This document shows positions 13,924 to 14,235 of a stretch of DNA of 14,235 nt, piece by piece. The stretch spans positions 1 to 14,235 of the forward strand of contig JAFAAJ010000034.1 in the NCBI GenBank assembly GCA_023426625.1, read 5' to 3'. The translations under genes were made by a program, and so were the position numbers. The notes under the pieces are model-generated. The model had not been told where the DNA came from. It saw only the letters and a list, made by a program, of their open reading frames with translations, and made no database searches. This DNA comes from Bacteroidota bacterium (GTDB lineage: Bacteria; Bacteroidota; Bacteroidia; Flavobacteriales; Weeksellaceae). How positions within the stretch are numbered: position 1 is the stretch's first letter; each line of letters begins with the position of its first letter.

Positions 13924-14235
13924 CTATTTTTTTATGGGTTTGTATTTGTGAGGGAGGTTTTCTTTAATATAGGCTTCCAGTTTAGGTCTGTTCTGTTCCA
14001 GCTCGCGCGGATACATTACGTTATTGGCTAGTAATTTGTCTCCATATTCTTCAATGGTACAAATGTATTTTGCCGGAACTCCTGCATAAACGGTTCCGCT
14101 TGGCATGGACGTCGTCAATATTGAACCGGCACCCAAAACACAGTTGTCACCTATTTCTACTCCCAACATTATGATAGTATCGGCGCCGATCAGGCATTGT
14201 TTACCTATTTTTATTCTTCCGAATGTTCTTACATC
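13924..14235 (-). CDS. Hexapeptide-repeat acyltransferase (partial, N-terminus off the right edge)
   Basis: The frame is open through the right edge, giving the last 103 residues; the apparent ATG at 14169 is internal because clear hexapeptide repeats lie upstream of it (IKIGKQCLIGADTIIM). The visible part is the end of a left-handed beta-helix (VEIGDNCVLGAGSILT) closing with GTVYAGVPAKYI, the standard ending of maltose/galactoside/NodL-type acetyltransferases, followed by a helical tail of about 55 residues rich in Lys and Glu. It probably acetylates a sugar of the same surface glycan as the next genes. It is the first visible gene of a unit that continues into the GT4 gene without a gap and then the second acetyltransferase. 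Confidence 0.88.
   Translation of the reverse strand, partial: DVRTFGRIKIGKQCLIGADTIIMLGVEIGDNCVLGAGSILTTSMPSGTVYAGVPAKYICTIEEYGDKLLANNVMYPRELEQNRPKLEAYIKENLPHKYKPIKK

Overview
The window looks like chromosome from a member of the Bacteroidota, most likely a Chryseobacterium-like flavobacterium (Weeksellaceae). The signs are AT-rich DNA, weak or absent Shine-Dalgarno sequences, promoter -7 boxes of the form TAnnTTTG (good examples at 3863, 7470, 8516 and on the minus strand at 11986), several small lipoproteins with acidic or Lys/Asp-rich residues after the lipid cysteine, and the protein sequences themselves. The genus is an inference; no rRNA or other marker is present.

Layout. 1-1283 (minus): a GH3-family acyl-adenylating enzyme, cut by the left edge. 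1438-3721 (minus): four small exported proteins, namely an 80-residue basic protein with two 16-residue repeats, a 130-residue lipoprotein, and a two-gene unit made of an AvrRpt2-like (C70) papain-fold lipoprotein protease followed by a 227-residue lipoprotein of unknown function. 3932-7294 (plus): mfd, the transcription-repair coupling factor, with a perfect 25-bp palindrome in its leader. 7503-8450 (plus): a large surface-type lipoprotein with YD-like beta repeats. 8537-9100 (plus): pth, peptidyl-tRNA hydrolase. It converges on a minus-strand unit (11907 to 9189) of beta-carbonic anhydrase, a 99-residue exported protein of unknown function, and a SulP/STAS anion transporter. 12182-14235 (minus): the downstream end of a surface-polysaccharide cluster, with a hexapeptide acyltransferase (cut by the right edge), a GT4 glycosyltransferase and a serine-acetyltransferase-like enzyme.

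How the genes work together. The carbonic anhydrase and SulP genes make a plausible bicarbonate supply unit: the SulP brings in HCO3- and the enzyme interconverts HCO3- and CO2, with the 99-residue protein as an uncharacterised accessory candidate. The C70-type protease and its lipoprotein neighbour probably act together outside the inner membrane; an enzyme-inhibitor or enzyme-substrate pair is possible but unproven. The three right-hand genes are tightly packed and probably build and O-acetylate an exported glycan. mfd and pth are ordinary housekeeping genes with recognisable promoters.

Most genes have clear Rho-independent terminators (1365-1397, 1796-1832, 2376-2407, 8471-8510, 9126-9150). 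No tRNA, rRNA, CRISPR array, insertion sequence or phage gene was seen. No gene-free stretch exceeds 300 bases; the longest is 11908-12181, which holds a promoter and a long inverted repeat. I see no clear-cut new defence or mobile system. The most interesting uncharacterised units are the protease/lipoprotein pair, the small gene inside the carbonic anhydrase-SulP unit, and the mfd leader palindrome.
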